DNA from: Pseudomonadota bacterium
GTDB lineage: Bacteria; Pseudomonadota; Gammaproteobacteria; Burkholderiales; JABEVD01
Reading direction: 5' to 3'
NCBI GenBank assembly: GCA_021848825.1
Contig: JAJZTQ010000016.1
Span: 1 to 63,556 of the forward strand
DNA: 63,556 bases
The first letter of the stretch is position 1. Every line of letters starts with the position of its first letter. The notes below the pieces were generated by a model. It was not told the origin of the DNA and ran no database searches. It saw nothing but the letters and a program-made list of their open reading frames with translations. Made by a program: the position numbers and the translations under genes. Positions 51,086 through 62,008 of this stretch are shown here, in pieces.

Positions 51086-52516
51086 TCAGGCGGAGAGTTT
51101 CTTCTTCAATATCTCCGAGAGCTGCGCAGGGTTCGCCTGCCCCTTCGTCGCCTTCATCGCCTGGCCGACGAAGAACGCGAAAAGCTTGTCCTTTCCCCCC
51201 CTGTAATCGGCAACCTGGGAAGGATTGTTCGAAATGATTTCGTCGACTATTCTCTCAAGCGCCCCCGAATCGGATATCTGCTTCAATCCCTTCGATTCGA
51301 TGATCGCATCCGCCTCGCCTTCCCCGTTCCACATCGCCTCGAAGACCTCCTTGGCGATCTTCCCTGATATGGTGCCGTCTCCTATCCTGACCAGCAGCCC
51401 TGCGAGCGAGCGGCTCGATATCGGGCAATCGGCGATCTCGATGCCGCTCTTGTTCAGCCAGCCGCTGATTTCGACCATAACCCAGTTAGCACAGACCTTA
51501 GGATCGGAGTAAATGCCCACAACCTCCTCAAAATAGGCCGCAATTTCCTTGGAGGAAGTCAGCACCTGGGCATCGTAACTCGAAAGGCCGAATTCGGATA
51601 CATACCGGCTGCGCTTGGCATGAGGCAGTTCCGGAAGCGAATGTCTCGCCTTTTCCACCCAGTCTTCAGAAATTTCCAGGGGAAGCAGATCAGGATCGGG
51701 GAAATAGCGATAATCGTGCGCCTCTTCCTTGGAACGCATGGATCGCGTCTCATCCTTCACCGAATCATAGAGTCTCGTTTCCTGGCTTATCACGCCGCCC
51801 GATTCGATGACGTCTATCTGCCTCGAGACCTCGTATTCTATCGCCCGCTCGAGAAAGCGGAAGGAATTGAGATTCTTGATCTCGCATCTCGTGCCGAATT
51901 TCTCGGCACCTTTCGGTCTCACCGAAACGTTGGCATCGCATCGGAAAGACCCTTCCTGCATGTTGCCGTCGCAAATGTCGAGATAGCGGACAAGGGAATG
52001 AAGCTCCTTGGCGTAAGCGACCGCTTCCTTCGCGCTCCGCATGTCCGGTTCGGACACGATCTCGAGCAGGGGCGTGCCTGCCCTGTTGAGATCGATCCCG
52101 GTCATGCCGTGAAAGTCCTCATGCAGCGACTTCCCTGCATCTTCCTCGAGATGCGCGCGGGTCAGCCTGACCGTTTTCTCGACCCCATCGACGAAAATCG
52201 CGATCTCTCCGCCCAGCACGACGGGAAGATCGAACTGGCTGATCTGATAGCCTTTTGGAAGATCGGGATAGAAATAGTTCTTGCGGGAAAAAACGGAGCG
52301 CTTCCTCACTTCCGCGCCTACCGCCAGCCCGAATCTTATCGCCCGATCGACAGCACCCCTGTTCAGAACAGGCAACACCCCGGGCAATGCGATATCGACC
52401 GCGCAGGCCTGGGCATTGGGAGCCGCGCCGAAGGCGGTAGCCGCCCCTGAAAATATCTTCGATTCGGTCGAAAGCTGCGCATGCACTTCAAGACCGATGA
52501 CCACTTCCCATTGCAT
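51086..52516 (-). CDS. gatB: Asp-tRNA(Asn)/Glu-tRNA(Gln) amidotransferase subunit B
   Basis: A 476-residue subunit that binds mischarged tRNA and phosphorylates its carboxylate. It opens with [14 protein letters not shown], the family hallmark, and contains the catalytic kinase-like [19 protein letters not shown] (in part) and the C-terminal YqeY-like domain. ATG 52516 is preferred because AAGGA lies seven bases before it; ATG 52522 leaves a one-base spacing. The Shine-Dalgarno overlaps the gatA stop. Confidence 0.96.
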   Translation of the reverse strand: MQWEVVIGLEVHAQLSTESKIFSGAATAFGAAPNAQACAVDIALPGVLPVLNRGAVDRAIRFGLAVGAEVRKRSVFSRKNYFYPDLPKGYQISQFDLPVVLGGEIAIFVDGVEKTVRLTRAHLEEDAGKSLHEDFHGMTGIDLNRAGTPLLEIVSEPDMRSAKEAVAYAKELHSLVRYLDICDGNMQEGSFRCDANVSVRPKGAEKFGTRCEIKNLNSFRFLERAIEYEVSRQIDVIESGGVISQETRLYDSVKDETRSMRSKEEAHDYRYFPDPDLLPLEISEDWVEKARHSLPELPHAKRSRYVSEFGLSSYDAQVLTSSKEIAAYFEEVVGIYSDPKVCANWVMVEISGWLNKSGIEIADCPISSRSLAGLLVRIGDGTISGKIAKEVFEAMWNGEGEADAIIESKGLKQISDSGALERIVDEIISNNPSQVADYRGGKDKLFAFFVGQAMKATKGQANPAQLSEILKKKLSA

Positions 52517-52526
52517 TGCCATATCC

Positions 52527-53981
52527 TTATTCGATCGAAGGCATCCTGAGATGCCAGTCGGTATTCTTCTGATACTGATGGGCGACATTCAGCATTTTCG
52601 CCTCCGAAAAGTAGTTCCCCACGATCTGCAGACCTATCGGCCGCCCGTTTTCCCCGAATCCGGCCGGTATCGACATGCCCGGGAGTCCGGCAAGGTTGAC
52701 TGCGATCGTGTAGATGTCCGAAAGATACATTTCCACAGGATCACTGCTTTTCTCGCCCAGATCGAAAGCGGCAGAAGGAGAGGTCGGCCCCATGATGACA
52801 TCGCATTGTCCGAAAGCTTCCGAGAAATCCCTTGCGATCAGTCTTCTCAGCTTCTGCGCCTGAATGTAATAGGCATCGTAATAGCCATGGGAGAGCACAT
52901 AGGTGCCGATCATGATCCGCCGCTTCACTTCGGCGCCGAATCCCTCCGCCCTCGTCTTCTCGTACATTTCCACGAGATCGCCGTATCCTTGCGCCCGGTA
53001 GCCGTATCTGACGCCGTCGTACCTGGAAAGATTGGAGGAGGCTTCCGCCGGCGCGAGGACATAATAGACCGGAATGGAGAGCCGGGTATTGGGAAGCGAG
53101 ATTTCGACGACCTTGGCGCCCAGCTTCTGGTATTCGGAAATCGCCGCCTGGACAGCCTTTTCGACGGCGGGGCTCAACCCCTTGGCGAAATATTCTTTCG
53201 GTAACCCTATCCTGAGTCCTTCCAGGGGGCAATCCAGATCCCTTGTGTAATCCTCTTCATCGCGAACAAGGCTGGTCGAATCCCGGCTATCGTGTCCTGC
53301 CATCAGGTTGAGCATGATGGCGAGATCTTCCGCCGATTTCGCCATGGGCCCGCCCTGATCGAGACTGGACGCGAATGCGATCATGCCATAGCGGGAGACC
53401 AGGCCATAGGTCGGCTTGATCCCTGAAATGCCGCAAAGCGCAGCCGGCTGCCTGATCGATCCGCCGGTGTCGGTCCCCGTCGCCGCAGGCGCCATCCTCG
53501 CCGCAACCGCGGCAGCGGATCCGCCTGAACTTCCGCCCGGGACGGCTTTCCTGTCCCAGGGATTCTTGACGGGGCCGAAAAAGGATGTCTCGTTGGAAGA
53601 ACCCATTGCGAATTCGTCCATGTTCGTCTTGCCGAGGTTCACCGCTCCCGCAGCATTGAATTTCTCGATCACATGCGCATCGTATGGCGAAACGAAACCG
53701 GAAAGCATTTTCGAACCGCATGTCGTGAGCCAGCCCTTCGAACAGAATATGTCCTTCTGGGCCACCGGAATTCCGGTCATGGGCTGCATTCTTCCTTCGG
53801 CAATCATGCTGTCCGCGATTCTCGCCTGCGCCAGGCTCTTCTCCGGGTCAACCGTGATATAGGCGTTGAGATCCGGATTATGCCTGTCGATGCGCGCAAG
53901 GAATTCCTGAGTCAGCTCGACGCTGGATATTTTTCTTTCCGCAAGCATGGCGGAAAGCGCTCTTAAACTTGAATTGAACAT
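52527..53981 (-). CDS. gatA: Asp-tRNA(Asn)/Glu-tRNA(Gln) amidotransferase subunit A
   Basis: A 484-residue amidase that releases ammonia from glutamine for tRNA transamidation. The Ser-cisSer-Lys triad appears as K in [12 protein letters not shown] and serines in [16 protein letters not shown] and [17 protein letters not shown]. It begins two bases after the gatC stop. The presence of gatCAB suggests that this organism makes Gln-tRNA and/or Asn-tRNA indirectly. Confidence 0.97.
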   Translation of the reverse strand: MFNSSLRALSAMLAERKISSVELTQEFLARIDRHNPDLNAYITVDPEKSLAQARIADSMIAEGRMQPMTGIPVAQKDIFCSKGWLTTCGSKMLSGFVSPYDAHVIEKFNAAGAVNLGKTNMDEFAMGSSNETSFFGPVKNPWDRKAVPGGSSGGSAAAVAARMAPAATGTDTGGSIRQPAALCGISGIKPTYGLVSRYGMIAFASSLDQGGPMAKSAEDLAIMLNLMAGHDSRDSTSLVRDEEDYTRDLDCPLEGLRIGLPKEYFAKGLSPAVEKAVQAAISEYQKLGAKVVEISLPNTRLSIPVYYVLAPAEASSNLSRYDGVRYGYRAQGYGDLVEMYEKTRAEGFGAEVKRRIMIGTYVLSHGYYDAYYIQAQKLRRLIARDFSEAFGQCDVIMGPTSPSAAFDLGEKSSDPVEMYLSDIYTIAVNLAGLPGMSIPAGFGENGRPIGLQIVGNYFSEAKMLNVAHQYQKNTDWHLRMPSIE

Positions 53982-53983
53982 GA

Positions 53984-54271
53984 CTATTCGATGACTTTCG
54001 GCACGAGATATAGGCCCGCCTCGACTTGCGGCGCGTCTTTCTGGAAAGCTTCATGCTGATCCTTTTCCGTGACGACATCTTCCCTGAGCCTCAGGACGAT
54101 TTCCTGGGCATGCGACATGGGTTCGATGCCGGACGTATCGACGGCCTGCATCTCTTCGATGAGACCCAGAATCTCGTTCAGCTGGGAAAGAACGGCTTCG
54201 GATTCGGCATCGTTCACGGCAATCCTGGAAAGCCTCGCGATGCGCTTCACGTCACCTGTTGAAATGGACAT
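53984..54271 (-). CDS. gatC: Asp-tRNA(Asn)/Glu-tRNA(Gln) amidotransferase subunit C
   Basis: A 95-residue subunit that wraps GatA and GatB together. It begins [19 protein letters not shown], with [17 protein letters not shown] and LREDVV in the middle. ATG 54271 gives the family length; a longer frame to 54295 is not needed. It is first of gatCAB and divergent from mreB across an 84-base regulatory gap. Confidence 0.95.
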   Translation of the reverse strand: MSISTGDVKRIARLSRIAVNDAESEAVLSQLNEILGLIEEMQAVDTSGIEPMSHAQEIVLRLREDVVTEKDQHEAFQKDAPQVEAGLYLVPKVIE

Positions 54272-54288
54272 AAAACACCTTTTGTTCT

Positions 54289-54317
54289 TTAACAAAAACC
54301 GTTTTATAGGGTATCAT
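54289..54317 (+). promoter_or_regulatory. mreB promoter
   Basis: TTAACA (54289-54294), a 17-base spacer and TATCAT (54312-54317) each match the sigma70 consensus at five of six bases. The start would be about 54324, 32 bases before the mreB ATG. A small inverted repeat TTTTGTT/AACAAAA (54280-54297) overlaps the -35. Confidence 0.5.
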
Positions 54318-54319
54318 AA

Positions 54320-55401
<1,082 letters not shown>

Positions 55402-55402
<1 letters not shown>

Positions 55403-56244
55403 TGGATCAGGATTTATTCAGTCGCGGACCCAGCCCTGCAGTCCGGCTGACCTTTTTCATCCTGGCATCCCTTCTGCTACTCGTTAGCGACGCCCATTAC
55501 AACTATCTCAAGGCGATGAGGCAGGGGATCTCCACGGCGATCTATCCCTTGCAGCGCATCGCCATGGCGCCTGTGGAATTTCTGGGTTCCATCGGAAGTT
55601 ATGCACACGCGCAGTCGAAGCTCGTCAGGGAAAATGCGGCGCTGCAGAAGCAAAACCTCGAAAATCAGGCGGCGCTGCTGCGCTATCAGGCGCTGCAGCA
55701 GGAAAACATTCGCCTCAGGCGGCTTTTCGATGCGAGGGAAAAAATCGAAAGCCCCGCCGTCATGGCTGAGATCCTGTCTGACGAGCGGGATCCCTTTTCC
55801 CGAAAGGTCATCGTTGACAGGGGACTGCAGGCGCATGTCGCAGTCGGCAGCGCCGTCATCGACGACCGGGGAGTGATCGGGCAGGTTCTTTCGGTCTATC
55901 CCTTTTCCAGCGAAGTTTCCCTGATCACCGACAAGGGACATCCGACCCCAGTACAGGTCCTGAGAAACGGCCTTCGGGCTGTCGTCTTCGGATTCGGCTC
56001 GAGCGACCTCCTCGATCTCAGGTACATGGCGACCAATGTCGACATTCTTCCCGGGGACCTTCTCGTCACGTCAGGACTGGACGGCATTTTTCCGGCAGGC
56101 ATTCCGGTCGCCAAGGTGGTGAAGGTCGACAGGAACCCAGCCTATGCCTTTTCCCGCATCCTCTGCCAGCCAGTGGCCGGGGTTGACCAGTTCAGCCAGG
56201 TGCTCATCCTTTCCTCGAATTCCCCCGAAAAAGGAAAGAATTGA
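55402..56244 (+). CDS. mreC: Rod shape-determining protein MreC
   Basis: A 280-residue inner-membrane protein with one membrane helix (about 14-31), a periplasmic coiled coil (about 65-110, KLVRENAALQKQNLENQAAL, in part) and a beta-barrel-like C-terminal domain with VGSAVIDDRGVIGQV. It scaffolds PBP2 and RodA. The ATG overlaps the mreB stop by one base and the stop overlaps mreD. Confidence 0.95.
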
Positions 56245-56759
56245 TGGAACTCGGCCCAAGACAGGAAATCCTCTTGCCGGTCAAACCCGGCTTCATCGCC
56301 TTCTCTCTGTTCCTGGGCTTCCTCCTCAACCTCCTCCCTTTCGAAGGCGTATTCCGCTGGATCTTTCCCGACTTCGTCGCCATGATCTTGCTTTACTGGT
56401 GCATCCATCAGCCTGCCAAGATCGGAATCGGCGCGGCATGGGTGTTCGGCATACTGATGGATGTGGCAGACGGCACGCTTTTCGGCGAACACGCCCTTGC
56501 CTATTCAGTCATGGCCTATATCGCTCTCCTTTTGAGGCGCAGGATGAGCATGCTGAGCCTGGACTACCAGTTCACCCATGTCACCGTGATCCTTCTGATC
56601 ATGCAGATCGTCACCGTGTTGATCGGGCTTTCCGCGAAGGGGGTTTTCGCCGGCTGGACCTATTTCCTGGGCAGCATCACCGCGGGATTCCTCTGGCCGG
56701 TTCTCGCCTATCTGCTCAAGCTACCGCAAAGACCGAAGACTGATCCGGGCCGCATATGA
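56241..56759 (+). CDS. mreD: Rod shape-determining protein MreD
   Basis: A 172-residue polytopic protein with five to six hydrophobic segments. It carries PDFVAMILLYWCIHQP and WVFGILMDVADGTLFGEHAL, the family signature. It completes the MreBCD elongation complex. Overlaps are ATGA with mreC upstream and mrdA downstream. Confidence 0.94.
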   Translation: MMELGPRQEILLPVKPGFIAFSLFLGFLLNLLPFEGVFRWIFPDFVAMILLYWCIHQPAKIGIGAAWVFGILMDVADGTLFGEHALAYSVMAYIALLLRRRMSMLSLDYQFTHVTVILLIMQIVTVLIGLSAKGVFAGWTYFLGSITAGFLWPVLAYLLKLPQRPKTDPGRI

Positions 56760-58648
56760 TCAGAAAGGTTGAGATCAAGGATCATCAGCGTGAAATGCAG
56801 GCATTCAGGCTGAGGCTCGGCTTGAGCGCGGGATTCATCCTTTTCTTCTTTTTCCTGCTGCTTTTTCGCTTCTCCTACCTCCAGATCATTCAGCACGAGC
56901 ACTACAAGACGCTTGCCGAGAACAACCGGATTTCGATCTCGCCCATCACGCCGAACAGAGGGGTCATCGTCGACAGGAACGGCGTTGTTCTCGCCAGGAA
57001 CTATGCCGCCTATACCCTTGAAATCACGCCGGGCAAGGTCAAGCACCTCAGGGAAACAATAAAAAGGCTGTCGAAATATGTCGAAATAACGGCTTCCGAC
57101 AGGAAGCGTTTCAAGCGGCTGCTCGAAGACAGTCACGGATTCGAAAGCCTTCCGATCCGCAGCAGACTCTCTGACGAGGAAGTCGCACGTTTTGCGGTCA
57201 ACAGCTTCAGGTTTCCAGGTGTATCGATCCGTGCCAAGCTCTTCAGACAGTATCCGGACGGTGCGCTGACTTCGCCCTTCCTGGGATATATCGGAAGGAT
57301 CAACGACAGCGATCTGGAAAAGATAGATGATTCCGGGCAGACGGCGAACTACAGGGGAACGGATTACATCGGGAAGATGGGCATAGAGCAGAGCTTCGAA
57401 AAGGAGCTCCACGGCACGACGGGGTTCGATCAGGTGGAGATCGACTCGAGCGGAAGGGAAGTCAGGGTGTTGAGCAGGACTCCGCCCGTTTCAGGGGACA
57501 CCATCAAGCTCACCATAGACAGCAGGCTGCAGCAAATCGCCGAAAAGGCTTTCGGCGATTATCGAGGCGCTCTAGTCGCGATCGACCCAGAAAGCGGAGG
57601 AATCCTCGCTTTCGTCAGCAAGCCCGGATTCGATCCCAACCTTTTCGTTGAAGGCATAGACAGTCAGGCCTGGCAGTCCCTCAACAATTCTCCGGACAAG
57701 CCTCTCGTCAACCGGGCGCTGAGAGGAGCCTACCCGCCAGGATCGACCTTCAAGCCCTTCATGGCGCTGGCAGGATTGCAGCTCAAGGCGAGATCCCCCA
57801 CGGACACCATCTATGATCCGGGCTATTTCACCCTTCCAGGCAAGACCCACCATTACCGCGACTGGAAGGCCGGCGGTCACGGTATGGTCGACCTTCACAA
57901 ATCCATCGTCGTCTCATGCGATACCTATTATTACGGGCTTGCCAACATTCTCGGCATAGACAAGATACATGATTTCATCAGCCAGTTCGGATTCGGCAAG
58001 AAGACAGGGGTAGACATAGCCGGCGAGCTTCCAGGCGTGCTCCCTTCAACGCAATGGAAGGAAAAGCGCTACAAGCAGAAATGGTTTGCAGGCGACACCG
58101 TCCCTGTCGGAATAGGGCAGGGCTACGATCTCGTCACACCCTTGCAGCTCGCCTTCGCGACCTCGATTCTTGCAGGCAACGGTACAGCCTACCGGCCTCA
58201 TTTTGTGGAATCCATCGTCAACAGCAAGACTGGAAGGACATCGAAACTTGGCTCCTCCTTTCTCTACAAGGTCGACATCGACCCGGCCTATCTCGCCGAC
58301 GTGAGAAGCGCCATGGTCGATGTCACGAAGCCCGGCGGGACCGCGCCAACGGTGGGTGCCGGGGCATCCTACGAAATCGCCGCAAAAACCGGAACGGCGC
58401 AGGTGATCGGAATCAAGCAGGGGGAGAAATACGTTGCCAGCAGGATCCAGGAGCGTTACAGGGATCACGCGCTATTCATCGCCTATGCCCCCGCCGATCA
58501 CCCGAAGATCGCCCTGGCCGTGATAGTCGAAAACGGCGGGCATGGCGGATCCACCGCCGGTCCGATCGCAAGGCAGGTCATGGACTATTATCTTCTTGGA
58601 AAAGAGGAAAACATCAGCCTGGAGAAAACGGATGAATCCCACGACTAG
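56756..58648 (+). CDS. mrdA: Penicillin-binding protein 2 (elongasome transpeptidase)
   Basis: A 630-residue monofunctional transpeptidase with an N-terminal membrane anchor (about 22-45), a dimerisation domain and a transpeptidase domain. Active-site motifs are SxxK in PPGSTFKPFM near 332, the SxN-equivalent SCDTYYYGLA near 386 and KTG in AAKTGTAQVIG near 545. It crosslinks lateral-wall peptidoglycan and is the mecillinam target. It overlaps mreD by four bases and rodA by 17. Confidence 0.96.
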   Translation: MIRKVEIKDHQREMQAFRLRLGLSAGFILFFFFLLLFRFSYLQIIQHEHYKTLAENNRISISPITPNRGVIVDRNGVVLARNYAAYTLEITPGKVKHLRETIKRLSKYVEITASDRKRFKRLLEDSHGFESLPIRSRLSDEEVARFAVNSFRFPGVSIRAKLFRQYPDGALTSPFLGYIGRINDSDLEKIDDSGQTANYRGTDYIGKMGIEQSFEKELHGTTGFDQVEIDSSGREVRVLSRTPPVSGDTIKLTIDSRLQQIAEKAFGDYRGALVAIDPESGGILAFVSKPGFDPNLFVEGIDSQAWQSLNNSPDKPLVNRALRGAYPPGSTFKPFMALAGLQLKARSPTDTIYDPGYFTLPGKTHHYRDWKAGGHGMVDLHKSIVVSCDTYYYGLANILGIDKIHDFISQFGFGKKTGVDIAGELPGVLPSTQWKEKRYKQKWFAGDTVPVGIGQGYDLVTPLQLAFATSILAGNGTAYRPHFVESIVNSKTGRTSKLGSSFLYKVDIDPAYLADVRSAMVDVTKPGGTAPTVGAGASYEIAAKTGTAQVIGIKQGEKYVASRIQERYRDHALFIAYAPADHPKIALAVIVENGGHGGSTAGPIARQVMDYYLLGKEENISLEKTDESHD

Positions 58649-59735
58649 ACGCCTGTTCAAGATCCTCTATGGTCATGTCGACAGCTTCCTGCTGGTGTGC
58701 AGCATGATCCTGGTCGGCGTCGGACTAGCCGTTCTTTTCAGCGCATCCGATCAGAGCCTGGCGAAACTCAGCAGCCAGTCCATCAACATCCTGATTGCCT
58801 GCATCGTGATGTGGGCCATCGCCAATGTGCCGCCCCACCAGCTTCTGCGCTTCGCCTTGCCGCTCTACATCGTCGGTCTCCTGCTGCTTTTCGGCGTCGC
58901 GCTGTTCGGGGAGGTCAGCAACGGCGCGAGGCGATGGCTCCATCTCGGCTTTGCCAGAATCCAGCCTTCGGAGCTGATGAAGATTGCGGTGCCGATGATG
59001 CTCGCCTGGTATTTCGACAGGCATGAATCGATGCTGAGATTCAGGAACTATGCCGTCGCGGCGATGATTCTGCTGGTTCCGGTCCTGTTGATTGCGAGAC
59101 AACCTGATCTGGGTACCGCCATCCTGATCGCATCGAGCGGTTTTTTCGTGCTCTTCTTCGCAGGGCTTGACTGGAAAATCATGGCTGGACTCTTCGTTTC
59201 CGGTCTTGCAAGCCTGCCGGTTCTCTGGTCCATCATGCACGATTACCAGAAACAGCGCCTGCTGACCCTGCTCGACCCCGAAAAGGATCCGCTAGGCGCC
59301 GGCTATCATACGATACAGTCGATGATCGCAGTCGGCTCGGGGGGGATGGTCGGAAAAGGCTGGCTGCATGGCACACAGGCGCATCTCGACTTTCTGCCCG
59401 AGCATACGACGGACTTCATCTTTGCCGTCTTTTCCGAGGAATTCGGCCTGCTAGGCAACATTTTCCTGCTCCTAATGTATTCGCTCGTTATTGCAAGGGG
59501 GCTTTCCATCGCCGCCAATGCGCCCACCTTGTTTTCCAGGCTGATGGCAGGCTCGATCACGATGACTTTTTTCACATACTGTTTCGTCAACATGGGCATG
59601 GTGAGCGGAATCCTCCCGGTCGTGGGCGTTCCCTTGCCATTGATCAGCTATGGAGGGACTTCGATGGTGACCGTGCTGCTGGGATTCGGTATATTAATGA
59701 GCATCCATACCCACAAGAAGCTGGTGAAGACATGA
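58632..59735 (+). CDS. rodA: Rod shape-determining SEDS glycosyltransferase RodA
   Basis: A 367-residue polytopic SEDS protein that polymerises glycan strands with PBP2. Motifs include NGARRWLHLGFARIQPSELMK, given in part, ARQPDLGTAIL near 160 and VGVPLPLISYGGTSM near the C-terminus. The start at 58632 matches the family's length (E. coli 370) and lies inside the mrdA 3' end; an earlier in-frame start at 58542 is implausible. RlpA follows with an ATGA overlap. Confidence 0.96.
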   Translation: MNPTTRRLFKILYGHVDSFLLVCSMILVGVGLAVLFSASDQSLAKLSSQSINILIACIVMWAIANVPPHQLLRFALPLYIVGLLLLFGVALFGEVSNGARRWLHLGFARIQPSELMKIAVPMMLAWYFDRHESMLRFRNYAVAAMILLVPVLLIARQPDLGTAILIASSGFFVLFFAGLDWKIMAGLFVSGLASLPVLWSIMHDYQKQRLLTLLDPEKDPLGAGYHTIQSMIAVGSGGMVGKGWLHGTQAHLDFLPEHTTDFIFAVFSEEFGLLGNIFLLLMYSLVIARGLSIAANAPTLFSRLMAGSITMTFFTYCFVNMGMVSGILPVVGVPLPLISYGGTSMVTVLLGFGILMSIHTHKKLVKT

Positions 59736-60571
59736 GAGCGATCCTTTTTGTTGCAGCCTTCATCCTCGCAGGATGTGCACAAGCGCCGATCAACAGCGAA
59801 GCGCCGCAACCTGTGTCGCAGGCACCTGTTCAGGAGCCCCCGCACGATGCCAAAGGTGGAGGATATTATCTTGACGATGGTCCGGGGGACAATCCACCTG
59901 CAGACATCGCCTCCATTCCGGATGCGACGCCCAGGAAGGAGCCATTGATCGCTGCATGCAACAAGCCCTATACGGCCATGGGAAAGACCTACACTCCAGA
60001 AACAAGGTTGGAATCCTACAAGGCCGAAGGGGTCGCTTCTTGGTACGGAAGGCGATACAACGGGCAGAAGACTTCTTCCGGCGAAGTCTACGACATGTAT
60101 GCCATGACGGCAGCCCACCCGACGCTCCCCATCCCGAGCTATGCCAGGGTGACGAACCTTTCGACCGGAAAATGCGTGATCGTCAAGATCAATGACAGAG
60201 GACCTTTCCGCTCGGACAGACTGATAGACCTTTCCTACACGGCGGCCTACAAGCTTGGCATACTGAAGAACGGCAGCGCAAAGGTGAAAGTGGAGAGTAT
60301 CCTGCCCGGGCAGGAAAACGCCGATGTTACAGCGGTAAATTCTCCCGACAGCCTTTATCTGCAGCTGGGCGCATTCTCCGAAAAGATGAATGCACAGCAT
60401 TTCATCGAGCTTCACAAGACCCAGCTCGAGGGCTATTCCCCGGAAATTGTCGGCTCAGGCGGGATTTACAGGGTCCATGTCGGCCCCTATTCGAGCAGGG
60501 AAGAAGCGTCGAACGCTGCAGAAAAGATCGCCCAGCTGATCGACGTCACGCCTGTCATTTCGTCAAAATGA
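59732..60571 (+). CDS. rlpA: Septal ring lytic transglycosylase RlpA
   Basis: A 279-residue lipoprotein with lipobox FILAGC (C15). A double-psi beta-barrel RlpA domain (GVASWYGRRYNGQKTSSGE at about 104, then IVKINDRGPF) is followed by a C-terminal SPOR domain (YLQLGAFSEKMNA, YRVHVGPYSSREEA). RlpA cuts glycan strands lacking stem peptides, guided by SPOR. It closes the shape cluster. Its TGA stop directly abuts the convergent efflux gene stop in a 16-base palindrome. Confidence 0.95.
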   Translation: MRAILFVAAFILAGCAQAPINSEAPQPVSQAPVQEPPHDAKGGGYYLDDGPGDNPPADIASIPDATPRKEPLIAACNKPYTAMGKTYTPETRLESYKAEGVASWYGRRYNGQKTSSGEVYDMYAMTAAHPTLPIPSYARVTNLSTGKCVIVKINDRGPFRSDRLIDLSYTAAYKLGILKNGSAKVKVESILPGQENADVTAVNSPDSLYLQLGAFSEKMNAQHFIELHKTQLEGYSPEIVGSGGIYRVHVGPYSSREEASNAAEKIAQLIDVTPVISSK

Positions 60572-60579
60572 TCATTTTG
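60564..60579. repeat. 16-bp perfect palindrome spanning two stop codons
   Basis: CAAAATGATCATTTTG reads the same on both strands. It contains the TGA of rlpA (60569-60571) and, on the minus strand, the TGA of the outer-membrane factor gene (60572-60574). Having no loop, it is not a classical hairpin terminator. Confidence 0.85.
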
Positions 60580-62008
60580 CTGCCAAATCCTTGAGGCTCT
60601 TCGAGTCCCATCCTCCGCCGAGCGCACGTATCAGGTTGACGCTTGCCTGAAGCCTTCTTTTCCTGAGATTCAGTTCGTCGAGCTGAGCCTGTTGGGCGGC
60701 AGTCTGGGCGATCACCACCTCCAGATAATTGACTGTCCCTTCCCGGTAGCGGTTCATCGCGATATCCAGGGTACGCTTGGTATCTTCTACTGCGGCCTTC
60801 AGCGAGACGGATTCCTTGGCAAGCTCATTCAGGAGCGAGAGATTGTCTTCGACTTCCTGGAACGCCCGCAAAACCGTGGACCTGTATTTCGCACCATCCG
60901 CGTTGAAAACGGCCTCGGCTTCCTTGACCCTGGCTTCCCGCCTTCCTGCATCGAAAATCGTCAGGAATGCGGTAGGACCGACAGACCAGACGAGATTGGG
61001 GTAAGTGAGCAATGCCGGCTGGTACATGCCTTCATAACCGCCCATCGCGGCAAGGTCGATAGTCGGGTAGAAAGCGGCCTTGGCCATGCCTATCCTGGCA
61101 TTGGCTGCAAAGAGGCGCCTTTCCGCAGCAGCGATGTCCGGGCGGCGCTCGAGCAGCACGGCGGGAATGCCTGTCGGGATCTGGGGCAGATGCAGATCCA
61201 TCACGACCGGTGGCAGACTGAAGCTCGATGCCGTTTCCCCGACCAATGTCGCAATGGCGTGTTCATAAAGGGCGCGGCTTGCTGCAATATCGGATAGCTT
61301 GGCATTCGCTGTATCGAGCTGCGCCTTTGCCCTCGATACATCGAGCGCTGAATCGATTCCGCCTTCGAACCGGTTCCGAGTCATGGCAAGCGCCTTTGTG
61401 TATGCCCCTACTTCACCCTGAAGAACGGTATTTTCGACATCGAGCATGCGAAGCGCGAGATAATTGTCGGCGAGTTGCGCCCTCAGGCTCAGCCTCACCG
61501 ACTCGAGGTCCGCTGCTGCTGCCTGCGCGCCCGCCTCGCCAGCCGCTGCGAGGTTGCGAAGCCTTCCCCAAAGATCGACCTCGTAATCCGCCATCAATCC
61601 GATCGCATTGTCACCGTAAACATTCGGGGCTCTGCTCGTCGGGCTTCTCGTCGCCCGGTAGACGGATTGCTTGTTGCGGGTAACATGAGCGGCCGCGCCT
61701 ACTGTCGGATAAAGGTAGGAACCCGCTTCCGTGGCATAGGCGATCGCCTGGTCGAAATGGGCAACCGCTACGGCGAGATCGGCATTTGCCGCATCGAGTC
61801 GCGTGACGAGCTTGTCTAGCACCGGGTCATTGTAGACTTTCCACCATTCTCCCCTGGCCAGCCTGTCCGAAGGCTCCGCCTGCTGCCATGGTCCGTATGT
61901 TCCCTTGTAAGCGGCAGGAACGGGAATATCCGGCTTCTTGTAGGTCGGCTCGAGAGAACAACTCGCCAACAGCGGAACGGCACACAGGAAAACCTTCAAG
62001 CCTTTCAT
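60572..62008 (-). CDS. Efflux outer-membrane factor (NodT/OprM family lipoprotein)
   Basis: A 478-residue TolC-like channel subunit with a lipoprotein signal (LLASC, C16) and a mature start SLEPTYKKPDIPVP typical of the NodT family. Repeated helical sections (LRAQLADNYLALRMLD; ERRPDIAAAERRLFAANARIG, in part) match the barrel domain's two-fold repeat. It would form the exit duct of the RND pump. The start overlaps the adaptor gene's stop by four bases. Confidence 0.94.
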   Translation of the reverse strand: MKGLKVFLCAVPLLASCSLEPTYKKPDIPVPAAYKGTYGPWQQAEPSDRLARGEWWKVYNDPVLDKLVTRLDAANADLAVAVAHFDQAIAYATEAGSYLYPTVGAAAHVTRNKQSVYRATRSPTSRAPNVYGDNAIGLMADYEVDLWGRLRNLAAAGEAGAQAAAADLESVRLSLRAQLADNYLALRMLDVENTVLQGEVGAYTKALAMTRNRFEGGIDSALDVSRAKAQLDTANAKLSDIAASRALYEHAIATLVGETASSFSLPPVVMDLHLPQIPTGIPAVLLERRPDIAAAERRLFAANARIGMAKAAFYPTIDLAAMGGYEGMYQPALLTYPNLVWSVGPTAFLTIFDAGRREARVKEAEAVFNADGAKYRSTVLRAFQEVEDNLSLLNELAKESVSLKAAVEDTKRTLDIAMNRYREGTVNYLEVVIAQTAAQQAQLDELNLRKRRLQASVNLIRALGGGWDSKSLKDLAAK

